A DNA stretch of 64,000 nucleotides, taken from Castellaniella hirudinis (GTDB taxonomy: Bacteria; Pseudomonadota; Gammaproteobacteria; Burkholderiales; Burkholderiaceae_B). The translations under genes and the position numbers were made by a program. Each line of letters begins with the position of its first letter. Within the stretch, counting starts at the first letter, position 1. Location of the stretch: the NCBI RefSeq assembly GCF_042651965.1, contig NZ_JBHSDY010000007.1, forward strand, positions 1 to 64,000, in the 5' to 3' direction. A model generated the notes under the pieces. The model was not told the origin of the DNA and did no database searches. It saw only the letters and a program-made list of their open reading frames with translations. This document shows positions 24,832 to 34,155 of the stretch, one piece after another.

Positions 24832-25623
24832 TCAGCGGCCGCGCCACTGCGGCGGGCGCTTCTGCATGAAGGCGTCGATGCCCTCGCCCACGTCGTCCGC
24901 CATCATGTTCTGCGCCATGACGCCGGCCGCGTAGTCGTAGGCCTGATCCAGCGGCAGGCCCAGTTGCCGGTAGACCATGGCCTTGCCGGCACGCACCGCC
25001 ACCGGGCTCTTGGACAGGATGGCATCCACCAGCCCCTGCACCGCCTGATCCAGCTCGGTATCGGGCACGGCGTGATTGACCAGGCCGCGCTCGACCGCCT
25101 GGCGGGCACTGATGAACTGGCCCGTCACTAGCATTTCGAAGGCGTTCTTCAGCGGCACGTTGCGCGTCAGCGCCACCGCCGGCGTGGCGCAGAACAGACC
25201 GACGTTGATGCCGGACACCGCCAGCCGCGCGCTGTCGGCAGCCACCGCCAGATCGCAACTGGCCACCAGTTGGCAGCCGGCGGCGGTCGCCGTGCCATGG
25301 ACCCGCGCAATGACCGGCACCGGGCAGCGCGCGATGGACTGCATCAGCCGGCCGCAACGGCCGAACAGGTCCTGGTAGTACGCCTGATCGTCGGCATGGC
25401 TGCGCATCTGCTTCAGATCGTGTCCCGCGCAAAAGGCGCGGCCGCTGGCGGCCAGCACCACGACCCGCAGGTCCGCGTCGTCCAGGCAGGCGTCGAAACA
25501 CGCCTGCAATGCCGCCAGCATTTCCTCGGACAATGCGTTGAACTGGTCGGGCCGGTTCAGCGTCAGGGTCAGCACGCCGTCGCGGCGTTCAACCAGCACC
25601 AGATCGGTCGGGGTCTGCGTCAT
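24832..25623 (-). CDS. Enoyl-CoA hydratase/isomerase family protein
   Basis: A 263-residue crotonase-fold protein. The oxyanion-hole segments are GRAFCAGHDLKQM and HGTATAAGCQLVASCDLAVAA. The usual catalytic glutamate position after GC is occupied by Gln/Leu residues, so hydratase activity cannot be assumed. The start at ATG 25623 has AGGAG upstream and lies 34 bases inside the lipB 3' end, giving an overlapping gene pair. Related to the EchA12/ECHDC3-like branch. Role unknown. Confidence 0.85.
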   Translation of the reverse strand: MTQTPTDLVLVERRDGVLTLTLNRPDQFNALSEEMLAALQACFDACLDDADLRVVVLAASGRAFCAGHDLKQMRSHADDQAYYQDLFGRCGRLMQSIARCPVPVIARVHGTATAAGCQLVASCDLAVAADSARLAVSGINVGLFCATPAVALTRNVPLKNAFEMLVTGQFISARQAVERGLVNHAVPDTELDQAVQGLVDAILSKSPVAVRAGKAMVYRQLGLPLDQAYDYAAGVMAQNMMADDVGEGIDAFMQKRPPQWRGR

Positions 25624-26326
25624 GTGAGTCTCCTTGTCGGCCCGCGGCACGCCAGGCGGCCGCGAAGATTTCCGCCAGCCGGTTCCCGGTCGCGGTCAGG
25701 TCGGCTTCGATGCCGCACGCCCGCACATCCACCGTCTGCAGGCCCTCGTAGCCGCAGGGGTTGATGCCCAGAAAGGGACCGAGGTCCATGGCGACGTTCA
25801 GGGCCACGCCATGATAAGCGCGGCCATTGCGAATCTTGATCCCCAGTGCGGCGATCTTGGCCAAGGCGTCTCCCCGGGGCTGCCGCAGCGACGACTGGGG
25901 CACGTAGATGCCGGGCGCGCCGGGCTTGCGGCAGGCGTCCGCCACGCCCAGTTCGGCCAGCATATCCAGCACGGTCTGTTCGAGCAGGGTGACGAATTCC
26001 CGCACGAAGACGCCACGGCGGCGCAGATCCACCAGGGTGTAGAGCACCACCTGGCCCGGCCCGTGATACGTGACCTGCCCGCCCCGGTTGGCCTGGACCA
26101 CCGGGATGCCGTGCGGATTGAGGATGTGTTCGGGCTTGCCCGCCTGGCCCAGGGTGTAGACCGGCGCGTGTTCCACCAGCCAGAGTTCGTCAGGCGTGTC
26201 GTCGCCGCGCGATTCGGTGAAATCCTGCATGGCCTGCCAGATCGGCAGGTAGGGGGCGGGACGGTCCAGCCAGCGTGTTTGAATGTCCGCCTGCGTATCC
26301 GCCGGCCGGTCCGCGGGTGCGTCCAT
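25589..26326 (-). CDS. lipB: Octanoyltransferase
   Basis: Transfers octanoyl from acyl carrier protein to lipoyl domains, the first step of lipoic acid synthesis. The 245-residue protein has RGGQVTYHGPGQVVLYTLVDLRRRG and, further on, KIAALGIKIRNGRAYHGVALNV, including the conserved His and catalytic-lysine segments. The C-terminal 20 residues (GRQGDSHDADPDRSGAG) are low complexity and overlap the crotonase gene. It follows the DUF493 gene by seven bases. lipA, normally adjacent in relatives, is not found next to it. Confidence 0.93.
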   Translation of the reverse strand: MDAPADRPADTQADIQTRWLDRPAPYLPIWQAMQDFTESRGDDTPDELWLVEHAPVYTLGQAGKPEHILNPHGIPVVQANRGGQVTYHGPGQVVLYTLVDLRRRGVFVREFVTLLEQTVLDMLAELGVADACRKPGAPGIYVPQSSLRQPRGDALAKIAALGIKIRNGRAYHGVALNVAMDLGPFLGINPCGYEGLQTVDVRACGIEADLTATGNRLAEIFAAAWRAAGRQGDSHDADPDRSGAG

Positions 26327-26333
26327 GACTGCC

Positions 26334-26609
26334 CTACAGCACCACGGACACCATCTCGTGCCCGTGCAGGGCGCGGTACAGCGCGTCCAGCTGCTCGCGC
26401 GAGGTGACGCGCACCGTCAGGGTCAGGCCCAGGTAATTGCCGCTGGCGCTGGGGCGGATTTCAATCGTATCGGGATCGAACGCGGGATCGAAGCCCAGCG
26501 CGATCTCGGCCATGAGGCGCGCGAAATCGTCGTGCGACTTCCCCATGACCTTGATGGGGAAGTCGCAGGGGTATTCGATCAGGGAGTCTTCGGGGCGGAT
26601 CGGGTTCAT
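26334..26609 (-). CDS. DUF493/YbeD family protein
   Basis: A 91-residue protein, SLIEYPCDFPIKVMGKSHDDFARLMAEIALGF then the ACT-like C-terminal fold ending LHGHEMVSVVL. The family (E. coli YbeD, UPF0250) commonly lies between a D,D-carboxypeptidase gene and lipB, as here, and may be a regulatory partner of lipoate synthesis; no activity is established. Seven bases separate it from each neighbour, so the three genes are one operon. Confidence 0.92.
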   Translation of the reverse strand: MNPIRPEDSLIEYPCDFPIKVMGKSHDDFARLMAEIALGFDPAFDPDTIEIRPSASGNYLGLTLTVRVTSREQLDALYRALHGHEMVSVVL

Positions 26610-26616
26610 GTCGCCA

Positions 26617-27855
26617 TTATTCGAACATCAGGCGGACTTTGTCCAGCAGCCGGCCAAAGAAACCGGCCTCTTCCACCGAATGCAGCACCAGCAGCGGCCG
26701 GCGATCCAGTTCCTTGCCGTCCAGGCTGATCACCAGCGAACCGGCCTGGGCGCCCTCGGTCAGGGGCGCCATCAGCGGCTGGGTGTAGCGCGCCTCGGTC
26801 TTGATGTCGTCGGCGCGGCCGCGCGGCACCGTCACCCACAGGGCGTCGGACAGGCCCAGTTCAGCGGTTTCAGTAGCGCCTTCCCAGACGCGCGCGGACA
26901 CGGCCGGCTTGCCCTTGTCCAGCAGCTTGACCGTGTCGAAGTTCTTGAAGCTCCAGTTCAGCAGCTTCAGGCTGCTTTCGGTGCGCGCGGCATCGCTGGC
27001 CGCCCCGACGATCACCGAGACGACACGCCGGCCGTCGCGCAGCGCCGTGGCCACCAGGCAGAAGCCTGCCGACTGGGTGTGGCCGGTCTTCAGGCCGTCG
27101 ACCGTGGAGTCGGCCCACAGCAGGCGGTTGCGGTTGCTCTGCTTGATGTTGTTGTAGGTGAATTCCTTCTGGCTGTCGTAGTGCCGGTATTGCGGAAAGC
27201 GCTGCACCAGCGCGCGCGCCAGGATCGCCAGGTCCTCGACCGTGGTCATGTGGTCGGGGTCGGGCAGGCCAGGGGCGTTGGTGAAGTGCGTGTGCTTCAT
27301 GCCCAGGGCCTTGGCCTGCTGGTTCATGAGCGCGGCAAAGGCCGATTCGCTGCCGGCGACGGCTTCGGCCAGCGCCACGGTGGCGTCATTGCCCGACTGC
27401 ACCAGCATGCCCTGCAGCAGATCGTCCACCGACACGTCCGTGTTCGGATTGATGAACATGCGCGAGCCTTCGGTCTTCCAGGCCTTCTCGGACACGTGGA
27501 CCTTCTGGTCGAGCTTCAGCCGGCCGCTTTCCAGCGCCTCGAAAATCACATAGGCGGACATCAGCTTGGTCAGGGACGCCGGTTCGACGGCTTCCTGGGG
27601 ATTCTGGGCCGCGATGACCTGGCCGCTGGTGGCGTCCAGCGTCAGCCAGGCCTTGGCGCCCAGGGTCGGCGCGGGAATGTTCGACAAATTGCTGACCATG
27701 TCGATCCCGGCCGGGGCCTGCGCCGCCGCAGCCGCGGGCGCCGCGGGCTCGGACGCCGCCTGCGACCAGGCTGCGCCAGGCACCAGCAACGAGCAGGCCA
27801 GCGCCAGAGGCGCCAGGCGGGAACGACGGAGGGGCAGGAAGGCAGTCATGGGCAT
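26617..27855 (-). CDS. dacA: D-alanyl-D-alanine carboxypeptidase (PBP5/6 type)
   Basis: Trims pentapeptides in peptidoglycan on the periplasmic side. The 412-residue protein has a signal peptide (cleavage near AAWSQA), active site SLTK with S94 and K97, SGN at 154-156 and KTG at 256-258, then the C-terminal PBP5 domain and an amphipathic tail (FGRLLDKVRLMFE) for membrane anchoring. The start is ATG 27855, with ATG 27849 an alternative two codons later. First gene of the dacA-DUF493-lipB operon. Confidence 0.94.
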   Translation of the reverse strand: MPMTAFLPLRRSRLAPLALACSLLVPGAAWSQAASEPAAPAAAAAQAPAGIDMVSNLSNIPAPTLGAKAWLTLDATSGQVIAAQNPQEAVEPASLTKLMSAYVIFEALESGRLKLDQKVHVSEKAWKTEGSRMFINPNTDVSVDDLLQGMLVQSGNDATVALAEAVAGSESAFAALMNQQAKALGMKHTHFTNAPGLPDPDHMTTVEDLAILARALVQRFPQYRHYDSQKEFTYNNIKQSNRNRLLWADSTVDGLKTGHTQSAGFCLVATALRDGRRVVSVIVGAASDAARTESSLKLLNWSFKNFDTVKLLDKGKPAVSARVWEGATETAELGLSDALWVTVPRGRADDIKTEARYTQPLMAPLTEGAQAGSLVISLDGKELDRRPLLVLHSVEEAGFFGRLLDKVRLMFE

Positions 27856-27964
27856 GGGCGGCAAAAATTGGGAAAGAAACGACAAGCGCCCATTATAGGC
27901 AGGGCAAAAAACCGCCACGCCCGTGCGCCTCGGGCAATTCGAGACAAAACGCAAGCAACTGAAA

Positions 27965-28609
27965 CTACAACCCGGCCAAGCCGGATTGAACGATCTGCCG
28001 CAGGACCAGCAGCTTGCCGTGGAAGAAGTGGCCGGCATCCGGCACGACGGTCATGGGCAATTGATGCGCCCGGGCGAAATCCATGCCTTCGGACAGGGGC
28101 ACGACCTCGTCGTGCTCGCCATGGACCATGAGCGTGTCGGACGGCATGGACAAGGCGCGGTGGCGGAAACGTTCGACCGCGCAGCCGATCAACATCAGGC
28201 GGGCCGGCAGGGGCAGGCCCCGGTCGCCCAGTTCGGCATATAACTGGGCCGCCACCGCCGAACCGAATGAAAAGCCCGCCAGCACCCAAGGCCCCGAGGC
28301 CGCCTGCGGCCAGGCCTGGAAGACGTGCTCGACGACGGCCGCCATGTCGGCGGTTTCCCCGTCGCCCCGGTCGAACGCGCCCTGCGACGCGCCCACGCCC
28401 CGGAAATTGGGACGGACGGCCAGCAGGCCGTGCTGCACGCACGCACGCGACACCGTGGTGACGATCTTGTTGTCGCGGGTGCCGCCATGCAAGGGGTGCG
28501 GATGCAGCACCAGCGCCCAGCCCGATGGCGTGTCTTCCGGGTGATCCACGGTGTACTCGATCAGACCGGCCGGACCCTGGCATGTGGCTTGTTCTGTGCG
28601 TAAACTCAT
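27965..28609 (-). CDS. Alpha/beta hydrolase (COG2945 type)
   Basis: A 214-residue serine hydrolase of the small alpha/beta type. The nucleophile motif is GFSFGS, the acid lies in VHGEHDEVVPL and the histidine in DAGHFFHGKL. VLHPHPLHGGTRDNKIV near residue 35 is typical of COG2945. Substrate unknown. It is divergent from birA across 50 bases and lies 109 bases ahead of dacA on the same strand. Confidence 0.87.
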   Translation of the reverse strand: MSLRTEQATCQGPAGLIEYTVDHPEDTPSGWALVLHPHPLHGGTRDNKIVTTVSRACVQHGLLAVRPNFRGVGASQGAFDRGDGETADMAAVVEHVFQAWPQAASGPWVLAGFSFGSAVAAQLYAELGDRGLPLPARLMLIGCAVERFRHRALSMPSDTLMVHGEHDEVVPLSEGMDFARAHQLPMTVVPDAGHFFHGKLLVLRQIVQSGLAGL

Positions 28610-28659
28610 GGCTGCGCGGTTTCCGTTTCCCTGTCTGCTCCAGACCTCATTCTACCCAT

Positions 28660-29532
28660 ATGACCGGCTCACCCCACGATCCCGCCAGCGCCCTGCCGTC
28701 TCCCGAGGCCCTGACCGGCGCCCTGCGCGAGGCCCTGCCGCAATTCCGGCAAGTGGACTGGGTCGAACAAACCGGATCGACCAACGCCGACCTGCTGGCG
28801 CGCGCGCGCCGCGAAGGCGGGCCGCCGGACCGGCCCTGGCTGCTGGGCACGCACTTGCAGTCCCAGGGGCGCGGACGCGCCGGCCGCACCTGGCAGAACC
28901 GCGTCGATGCCAATCTGATGTTCTCCTGCGCCTTCGACGTGTTCCTGCCGGCCCGCCGCTTGCCGACCCTGGCGCCCCTGATCGGCCTGGCGACCTGCCA
29001 GGCCCTGCGCGCACGCCTGGAACCCCATCAGCGTGCGCGCCTGACCATGAAATGGCCCAACGACCTGCTCTGGGACCAGGCCAAACTGGCCGGCATCCTG
29101 ATCGAATCGACCCGCTCGGGCGCCGCCCAGACCGCCGACCACCACCTCATCATCATCGGCATGGGCCTGAACCTGAACGACGCCCGCGCCCTGTCGCAAT
29201 CCCTGGACCGGCGCATCGCGGACTGGGCCGAAATCGCGGCCGACGATCCTGTCGCCGCACGCACCTCGGCCGCTGAACTGACCGCCTGCGCGGCACGATC
29301 CTGGTACGACGCGCTGAACCACGTCACCGCCCATGGCTTTGCCGACCTGCCCGCCCGCTACGCGGAAGTCGACGGCCTGGCGGGCCGCATGCTGGACGTG
29401 CTCGACGACGGCCACCTGCGGCACACGGGCGCGGCCTGCGGCATCGACGCCGACGGCCGCCTGCTGCTGCGCAACGCCGAGGGCGTCCAGGCCATCACGG
29501 TCGGCGAGATCTCCGTGCGGCTGCAACGATGA
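28660..29532 (+). CDS. birA: Biotin-[acetyl-CoA-carboxylase] ligase
   Basis: Attaches biotin to carboxylase carrier protein. The 290-residue protein has GRGRAGRTWQNR (biotinyl-AMP loop), LTMKWPNDLLWDQAKLAGILIE and the C-terminal SH3-like cap. No N-terminal DNA-binding HTH is seen, so it is a ligase without the repressor function of E. coli BirA. Start is ATG 28660 (MTGSPHDPASALPSPEALTG). It overlaps coaX by four bases (ATGA), a pairing typical of Bordetella and relatives. Confidence 0.94.
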   Translation: MTGSPHDPASALPSPEALTGALREALPQFRQVDWVEQTGSTNADLLARARREGGPPDRPWLLGTHLQSQGRGRAGRTWQNRVDANLMFSCAFDVFLPARRLPTLAPLIGLATCQALRARLEPHQRARLTMKWPNDLLWDQAKLAGILIESTRSGAAQTADHHLIIIGMGLNLNDARALSQSLDRRIADWAEIAADDPVAARTSAAELTACAARSWYDALNHVTAHGFADLPARYAEVDGLAGRMLDVLDDGHLRHTGAACGIDADGRLLLRNAEGVQAITVGEISVRLQR

Positions 29533-30353
29533 CCCTGCTGGTCGACGCCGGCAACACCCGGGTCAAGATCGCCTGGCTGGCGCCCGGGGCCTCCCGGCGC
29601 GCAGGCCCGCCCCTGATCCTGGCGCACACCGAACTGTCTGGCTTGGCCACGCGCCTGGATTTCACGCCGCGCCGCATCCTGGGTTCCAACGTCGCCGGCG
29701 GCGAGGTACGCGACCGGCTGGAACAGGCCTGCCGCGCCGCCTGGAACCTGCCCGTGCGCTGGCACGACGCCCGCGACGGGCACGATCTGCTGGTGAACGG
29801 CTACCGCCAGCCGGCCCGATTGGGGTCCGACCGCTGGCTGGGCTTGCTGGGCCTGCTGCAGCACGTCCGCGACGAACCCGCCTGGCAGGCGGGCGCCCCC
29901 TGCGTCCTGGCCAGCTTCGGCACCGCCACCACGATCGATACCCTGGCCTGGCAAGCGCAGGCCGACGGCACACGCCGCGCCGCCTTCATCGGCGGATTGA
30001 TTCTGCCGGGCGCGGCCCTGATGGCCCGCAGCCTGTCTCAAGGCACGGCCGACCTGCCCCTGGCCCGGGGCGAGCCCGCCGATTTCCCGACCGACACCGA
30101 TGCCGCCATCATCAGCGGCATCGCGGCCGCCCAGGCCGGGGCGCTGCTGCGCCAGCGGCGTCTGGCCGCCGACACCAGCCCCGGCGCCGAACCGCTGCTG
30201 TTCGTCAGCGGCGGCGACTGGCCGCGCGTACAAGGGGAATTGTCTGCCGCACTGGCGCGCACGGCCCCGGCCGCCGCCCAGCCGCACTGGCTGGACAGCC
30301 CCGTGCTGGACGGACTGGCCAGCCTGGCGGCCCGGGACGCACTGGCCGGCTGA
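29529..30353 (+). CDS. coaX: Type III pantothenate kinase
   Basis: Phosphorylates pantothenate in the first step of coenzyme A synthesis. The 274-residue protein has the ASKHA-fold motifs DAGNTRVKIAWL (phosphate 1), GSDRWLGLLGL and FGTATTIDTLAW (phosphate 2), and GGLILPGAALMARSL. In Bordetella the orthologue is known as Baf. Coupled to birA by a four-base overlap and convergent with the D-aminoacylase gene. Confidence 0.95.
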   Translation: MTLLVDAGNTRVKIAWLAPGASRRAGPPLILAHTELSGLATRLDFTPRRILGSNVAGGEVRDRLEQACRAAWNLPVRWHDARDGHDLLVNGYRQPARLGSDRWLGLLGLLQHVRDEPAWQAGAPCVLASFGTATTIDTLAWQAQADGTRRAAFIGGLILPGAALMARSLSQGTADLPLARGEPADFPTDTDAAIISGIAAAQAGALLRQRRLAADTSPGAEPLLFVSGGDWPRVQGELSAALARTAPAAAQPHWLDSPVLDGLASLAARDALAG

Positions 30354-30362
30354 ACCGGCCAG

Positions 30363-31844
30363 TCAGGCCAGGCCCTGAACCGTCTGGCGCCGCACGAAAC
30401 GGCCGCCCCGTTGCGGCTGCACCCCGTCGGCCTCTGTGTAGCCGAGCACGCCGTTGACCCAGACCGCCTCCACGCCGTCGCTGACCTGCATGGGAGCTTC
30501 GAAGGTGGCGTTGTCCTTGATGCGGGCGGGATCGAACACGACCACATCGGCGGCCTTGCCCTCGGCCAGCACGCCCCGGTCGCCCAGGCGGAAGCGCCGC
30601 GCGGACATGCCGGTCATCTTGTGCACGGCCTGCGGCAGGCTGAGCACGCCCTTTTCCCGCCAGTACTGCGCCAGCACGCGCGGAAAGGCGCCCCACAGGC
30701 GGGGATGCGGGCGCTCGTCGTTGGGCAAACCGTCCGAGCCGATCATGGACAGCGGATGCGTGATGACACGCTGCACGTCGTCCTCGCGCATCTGGAAATA
30801 GCAGGCGTTGCCGGGCTTGAGCGCGACGCAGGCGTCGTATTCGGCCATGCCCCATTCGGCCGCAATATCGCGCAGGTAGCGCCCCGCCACTTCGGGATGC
30901 GGTTCGCTGCGGGTGATCAGGATGTCGATCACACCGTCCACCAGGTCTTCGCGCAGCACGGTGGACCCCGCCGTATAGGGATACACATCCATCGCCAGTT
31001 CCTGCCGGCCGGCCAGTTCGTCCACCAGCGGCAGGGTCTGCAAAGTCCGGCCCCAGTTGGCCGAGCCCGCGCATTTGTGATGCGACAGCACCAGCGGCAG
31101 CCCGGCCTGGCGGGCGGTGCCCGCGGCCTCCATCATGGCCTCCAGAATGTCCTTCAGTTCGTCCCGGATGTGCGTGGCATACACCCCGCCCTGCGCAGCG
31201 GCCTCGCGGGCCACGGCCACCAGTTCCGGCACGTCGGCGGCATAGGCCTCGCGGTAGAAGACGCCGCTGGACAAACCCAGGGCGCCCGCGTCCATGGCCT
31301 CGCGCATGTCGTCGGCCATCGCGGCGCGCTCCTCGACCGTGGCGGGACGGTCCAGATCCGCCACGTGCTTGATGCGCAGCGCCGTATGCCCCAGCAGCGC
31401 GGCGATGTTGACGGCGGGGCGGACGGCATCCACCGCGGCCGCGTAGTCGCGGAAGGTCGCGTAGCGATATTGCCGGTCGCCCAGCAGCGACAAGGGCGCG
31501 GGGGGCTGGTCGGTCACCACCGGCGCCAGCGAAATGCCGCAGTTGCCTGCGACCACCGTCGTCACGCCCTGTGAAATCTTGGGCAGCATGTCCGGCGTGT
31601 TCAGCACGGCGGCATCATCGTGCGTATGCACGTCGATGAAGCCGGGGGCGATCACCTTGCCCCGGCAATCGTGCATCCAGGGCTTCTCGCCCATCCAGGC
31701 CCGCACGTCGGCGCGTGTCTCACGCGCCTGCGCGGGATACACCGCGACGATGCGATCGTCCTGCAGCCACACATCGCCCGTAAACGAGGGTTCGCCCGTG
31801 CCATCGACCACGGTCCCGTCCTTCAACCACACTCTGTTGCTCAT
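30363..31844 (-). CDS. N-acyl-D-amino acid deacylase (D-aminoacylase)
   Basis: Amidohydrolase releasing D-amino acids from N-acyl-D-amino acids. The 493-residue protein has the metal motif GFIDVHTHDDA, GVTTVVAGNCGISLAP (metal cysteine), SHHKCAG (histidine region), and the metal aspartate in IGSDGLPNDERPHPR. The start is ATG 31844 (MSNRVWLKDGTVVDGTGEP); it overlaps the RpiR gene by four bases. It is the last gene of a long minus-strand operon with a peptide importer and an amino acid deaminase. Confidence 0.93.
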   Translation of the reverse strand: MSNRVWLKDGTVVDGTGEPSFTGDVWLQDDRIVAVYPAQARETRADVRAWMGEKPWMHDCRGKVIAPGFIDVHTHDDAAVLNTPDMLPKISQGVTTVVAGNCGISLAPVVTDQPPAPLSLLGDRQYRYATFRDYAAAVDAVRPAVNIAALLGHTALRIKHVADLDRPATVEERAAMADDMREAMDAGALGLSSGVFYREAYAADVPELVAVAREAAAQGGVYATHIRDELKDILEAMMEAAGTARQAGLPLVLSHHKCAGSANWGRTLQTLPLVDELAGRQELAMDVYPYTAGSTVLREDLVDGVIDILITRSEPHPEVAGRYLRDIAAEWGMAEYDACVALKPGNACYFQMREDDVQRVITHPLSMIGSDGLPNDERPHPRLWGAFPRVLAQYWREKGVLSLPQAVHKMTGMSARRFRLGDRGVLAEGKAADVVVFDPARIKDNATFEAPMQVSDGVEAVWVNGVLGYTEADGVQPQRGGRFVRRQTVQGLA

Positions 31845-32824
31845 CGTTTTGCCACCTTGGGTCGCGCCTTCGTGCCGGCCGTGCCGGGCCCGGCGTCCTT
31901 GCCGTCGCCGCGCCGCGCCTGCACGGGCTGCTGGAACCCCATGTATTCGTAGCTGTCGAAGCCATGCGTCTCCAGCAGACGCTTGTATTGCTGCATGCCG
32001 CCGATCACGCGCGGCCCCAGGATCTGGGCCAGCCGCACCATCAGGATCTCGATGACCATCAGATGCGCCAGATAGGCTTCCGTGCCCACACGCATCACCG
32101 CGTCCTGCGGCACCGAGACCGGCAGCAGCAGATCGGCCAGATCGGCCAGCGGCGTATCGGGCTGCGTCAGCGCCACCACCGTGGCGCCATGCTCCTGGGC
32201 GAACCGGGCCGCTTCCAGGGTGTAGGGCATGCGGCCCACGTGCGAAATCACGAAGGCCACGCCGCCCTGGCCCAGGGTGGACGCCGACACCAGTTGCTGG
32301 TGTGCGTCGAAGATCGCGTTGGCCGTCAGGCCCAGCCGGAACAAGCGGCTTTGCAGTTCCTGCGCCATGAAGGACGAGGCCGCGCCGACGGAATAACAAT
32401 CGATGCGCGAAGCCTGGGCCATCGTGGCGGCCACGTCGTCGATCCCGCCCGGATTCAGGCTGCGCCCCAGATGGGTCAGCGCGCTGGCGGCGGCATGCGT
32501 GATCTTGCTGATGACTGCGTCGGTGGAGTCCCCGGCCTCTACGCTGCGGTGCAAATGCGATCCCGATACCGCCAGCGTCTGCGCCAGCGCGACCATGAAC
32601 TCGCGCACCGAATCAAAGCCGAAGCGGCGGCACATGCGCACGATGGTGGGCATGGACACGCCGGCCTGCGCGGCCAGTTGCTCGACCGTGGCAAGCACCG
32701 CCGCGCCCGGATCTTTCAGGATGACGTCGACCACCTGTCGCTGCGCCTGCGGCAAGGCATCCTTTTGCCGCTGCAAGAGCTGCAAGGTCAGCAGCGGGGC
32801 GTTCACCGGCATGATGTCATGCAT
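31841..32824 (-). CDS. RpiR-family transcriptional regulator of the D-amino acid operon
   Basis: A 327-residue regulator: HTH_6 domain (about residues 10-85; LAAQAGVSMPTIVRMCRRFGF) and SIS domain (about 135-265; IDCYSVGAASSFMAQELQSRLFRLG). The Lys/Arg-rich C-terminal tail is unusual. ATG 32824 is chosen; GTG 32833 is an in-frame alternative. It lies inside the operon it probably controls, between the deaminase and D-aminoacylase genes, with an operator candidate upstream of the transporter gene. Confidence 0.88.
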   Translation of the reverse strand: MHDIMPVNAPLLTLQLLQRQKDALPQAQRQVVDVILKDPGAAVLATVEQLAAQAGVSMPTIVRMCRRFGFDSVREFMVALAQTLAVSGSHLHRSVEAGDSTDAVISKITHAAASALTHLGRSLNPGGIDDVAATMAQASRIDCYSVGAASSFMAQELQSRLFRLGLTANAIFDAHQQLVSASTLGQGGVAFVISHVGRMPYTLEAARFAQEHGATVVALTQPDTPLADLADLLLPVSVPQDAVMRVGTEAYLAHLMVIEILMVRLAQILGPRVIGGMQQYKRLLETHGFDSYEYMGFQQPVQARRGDGKDAGPGTAGTKARPKVAKR

Positions 32825-32842
32825 GAGGGGCACCGGCAGGAC

Positions 32843-34114
32843 TCAGAACCGCGTCTCGACTGCATCGACGATCGTCCAGGCATCGTCCACCACCGGCATC
32901 CAGCGCCACTTGTCGAAGGTGGTGCAGGGGTGGGAGATGCCCAGCGCGACCCGGTCGCCCACGGCCGGGACGGCCTGCGACGGATCGAAACGCAGATAGG
33001 CGTGCTGGTCGTTCAGGGCGCTGATCTTCCAGGATGCGGGCGCGTCCTGCGCCTGCCGGGCGCCGCGCGGCGCCCAGCGCTGAACGGACGGCAGTTCCAG
33101 GTCATAGGAAATGTCGCGCCGGCCGCAGGTCAGCAACGCCAGACCCGGCTCGGGCACGGACTGCACCATGGCCCAGACCTCGAGCGCGGCCTGCAGCGAA
33201 TCCTGCAAGCCCCCGCGCTGTTCCACCAGCTTGAGCAGGCGCTGATAATTGCCATGATCATGCGTCACGTAGCAGCCTGAACGCAGCACGCCCAGAAACG
33301 GCCGCGCCAGACCCGCGCCCTGCAGCAGCGGCATCACCAGATCGAAAATGGCCGAACCGCCGGCGCTCAGGATCGGCTCGTCCGCGGGCAGCAGCCCCTG
33401 CGCATCGCAAGCCGCGACGATCTCGACCACGCGGCGCACGAGTTCCGTCACGGCAGGCACGTCGTGCGCGCTGTCGCACTTCGTCAGCCCGCCTTCGTAG
33501 CATTCGATGCCGCCCAGGCGCGCCGCCGGGCTGGCCTGGATGGCCCGGGCCAATTCCAGCGCCTCGGCGGACGTCCGCACGCCGGTCCGCTGGCCCGGGA
33601 TGCCCACTTCCAGCAACACATCGAAAACCCGCCGGCCGCCGCGCCCGCGCGCCCAATCCTCGATGCCGCGCAACTGCGCAAGGGAATCGACCAGGAACCA
33701 CACCCGCAAACCCTCGTGCCGGGTGAGCAGGGCATCGAGTCCGTCCAGGTCGGCGGGCGCCACGACCTGATTGGCGATGATCGCGCGGCGCATGCCCGCC
33801 TCCAGCCCGACGGCAAGCTGATGGATCGTCGCGAAGGTCAGTCCCCAGGCGCCGCCCCGCAATTGCAGATCGAACAACTGGGGCGACATGGTGGTCTTGC
33901 CGTGCGGCGCGAAGGCAACGCGACGGCCCTGGGCATAATCCTGCATCCAGCGCACATTGTGTTCCAGGGCCGAGCGGCGGATCACGGCCAACGGGTAAGG
34001 CAGATCGTCCGCCAGCACGTTCCAGCCGCGCTCGGCGATGCGCGAAGCCTGCACGGGCGAGGCGGCGAGCGGAAAGCTCTTATGGTGGCGATCAATCAGA
34101 AAATCCGGATGCAT
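32843..34114 (-). CDS. PLP-dependent amino acid deaminase (D-serine dehydratase-like/D-threonine aldolase fold type III)
   Basis: A 423-residue fold-type III enzyme; the PLP lysine lies in APHGKTTMSPQLF. VGIPGQRTGVRT, GIECYEGGL and RSGCYVTHDHGNYQ form the barrel and SHPCTTFDKWR the metal-binding C-terminus of D-serine dehydratase-like proteins. It should convert a D-(hydroxy) amino acid to a keto acid and ammonia via an enamine. ATG 34114 is the start. Its neighbours (peptide importer, D-aminoacylase, RidA) fit D-amino acid catabolism. Confidence 0.87.
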   Translation of the reverse strand: MHPDFLIDRHHKSFPLAASPVQASRIAERGWNVLADDLPYPLAVIRRSALEHNVRWMQDYAQGRRVAFAPHGKTTMSPQLFDLQLRGGAWGLTFATIHQLAVGLEAGMRRAIIANQVVAPADLDGLDALLTRHEGLRVWFLVDSLAQLRGIEDWARGRGGRRVFDVLLEVGIPGQRTGVRTSAEALELARAIQASPAARLGGIECYEGGLTKCDSAHDVPAVTELVRRVVEIVAACDAQGLLPADEPILSAGGSAIFDLVMPLLQGAGLARPFLGVLRSGCYVTHDHGNYQRLLKLVEQRGGLQDSLQAALEVWAMVQSVPEPGLALLTCGRRDISYDLELPSVQRWAPRGARQAQDAPASWKISALNDQHAYLRFDPSQAVPAVGDRVALGISHPCTTFDKWRWMPVVDDAWTIVDAVETRF

Positions 34115-34155
34115 GACGGTGGTCTCTCTTGTTGCGTATGACGTGTTGCGTGCGT

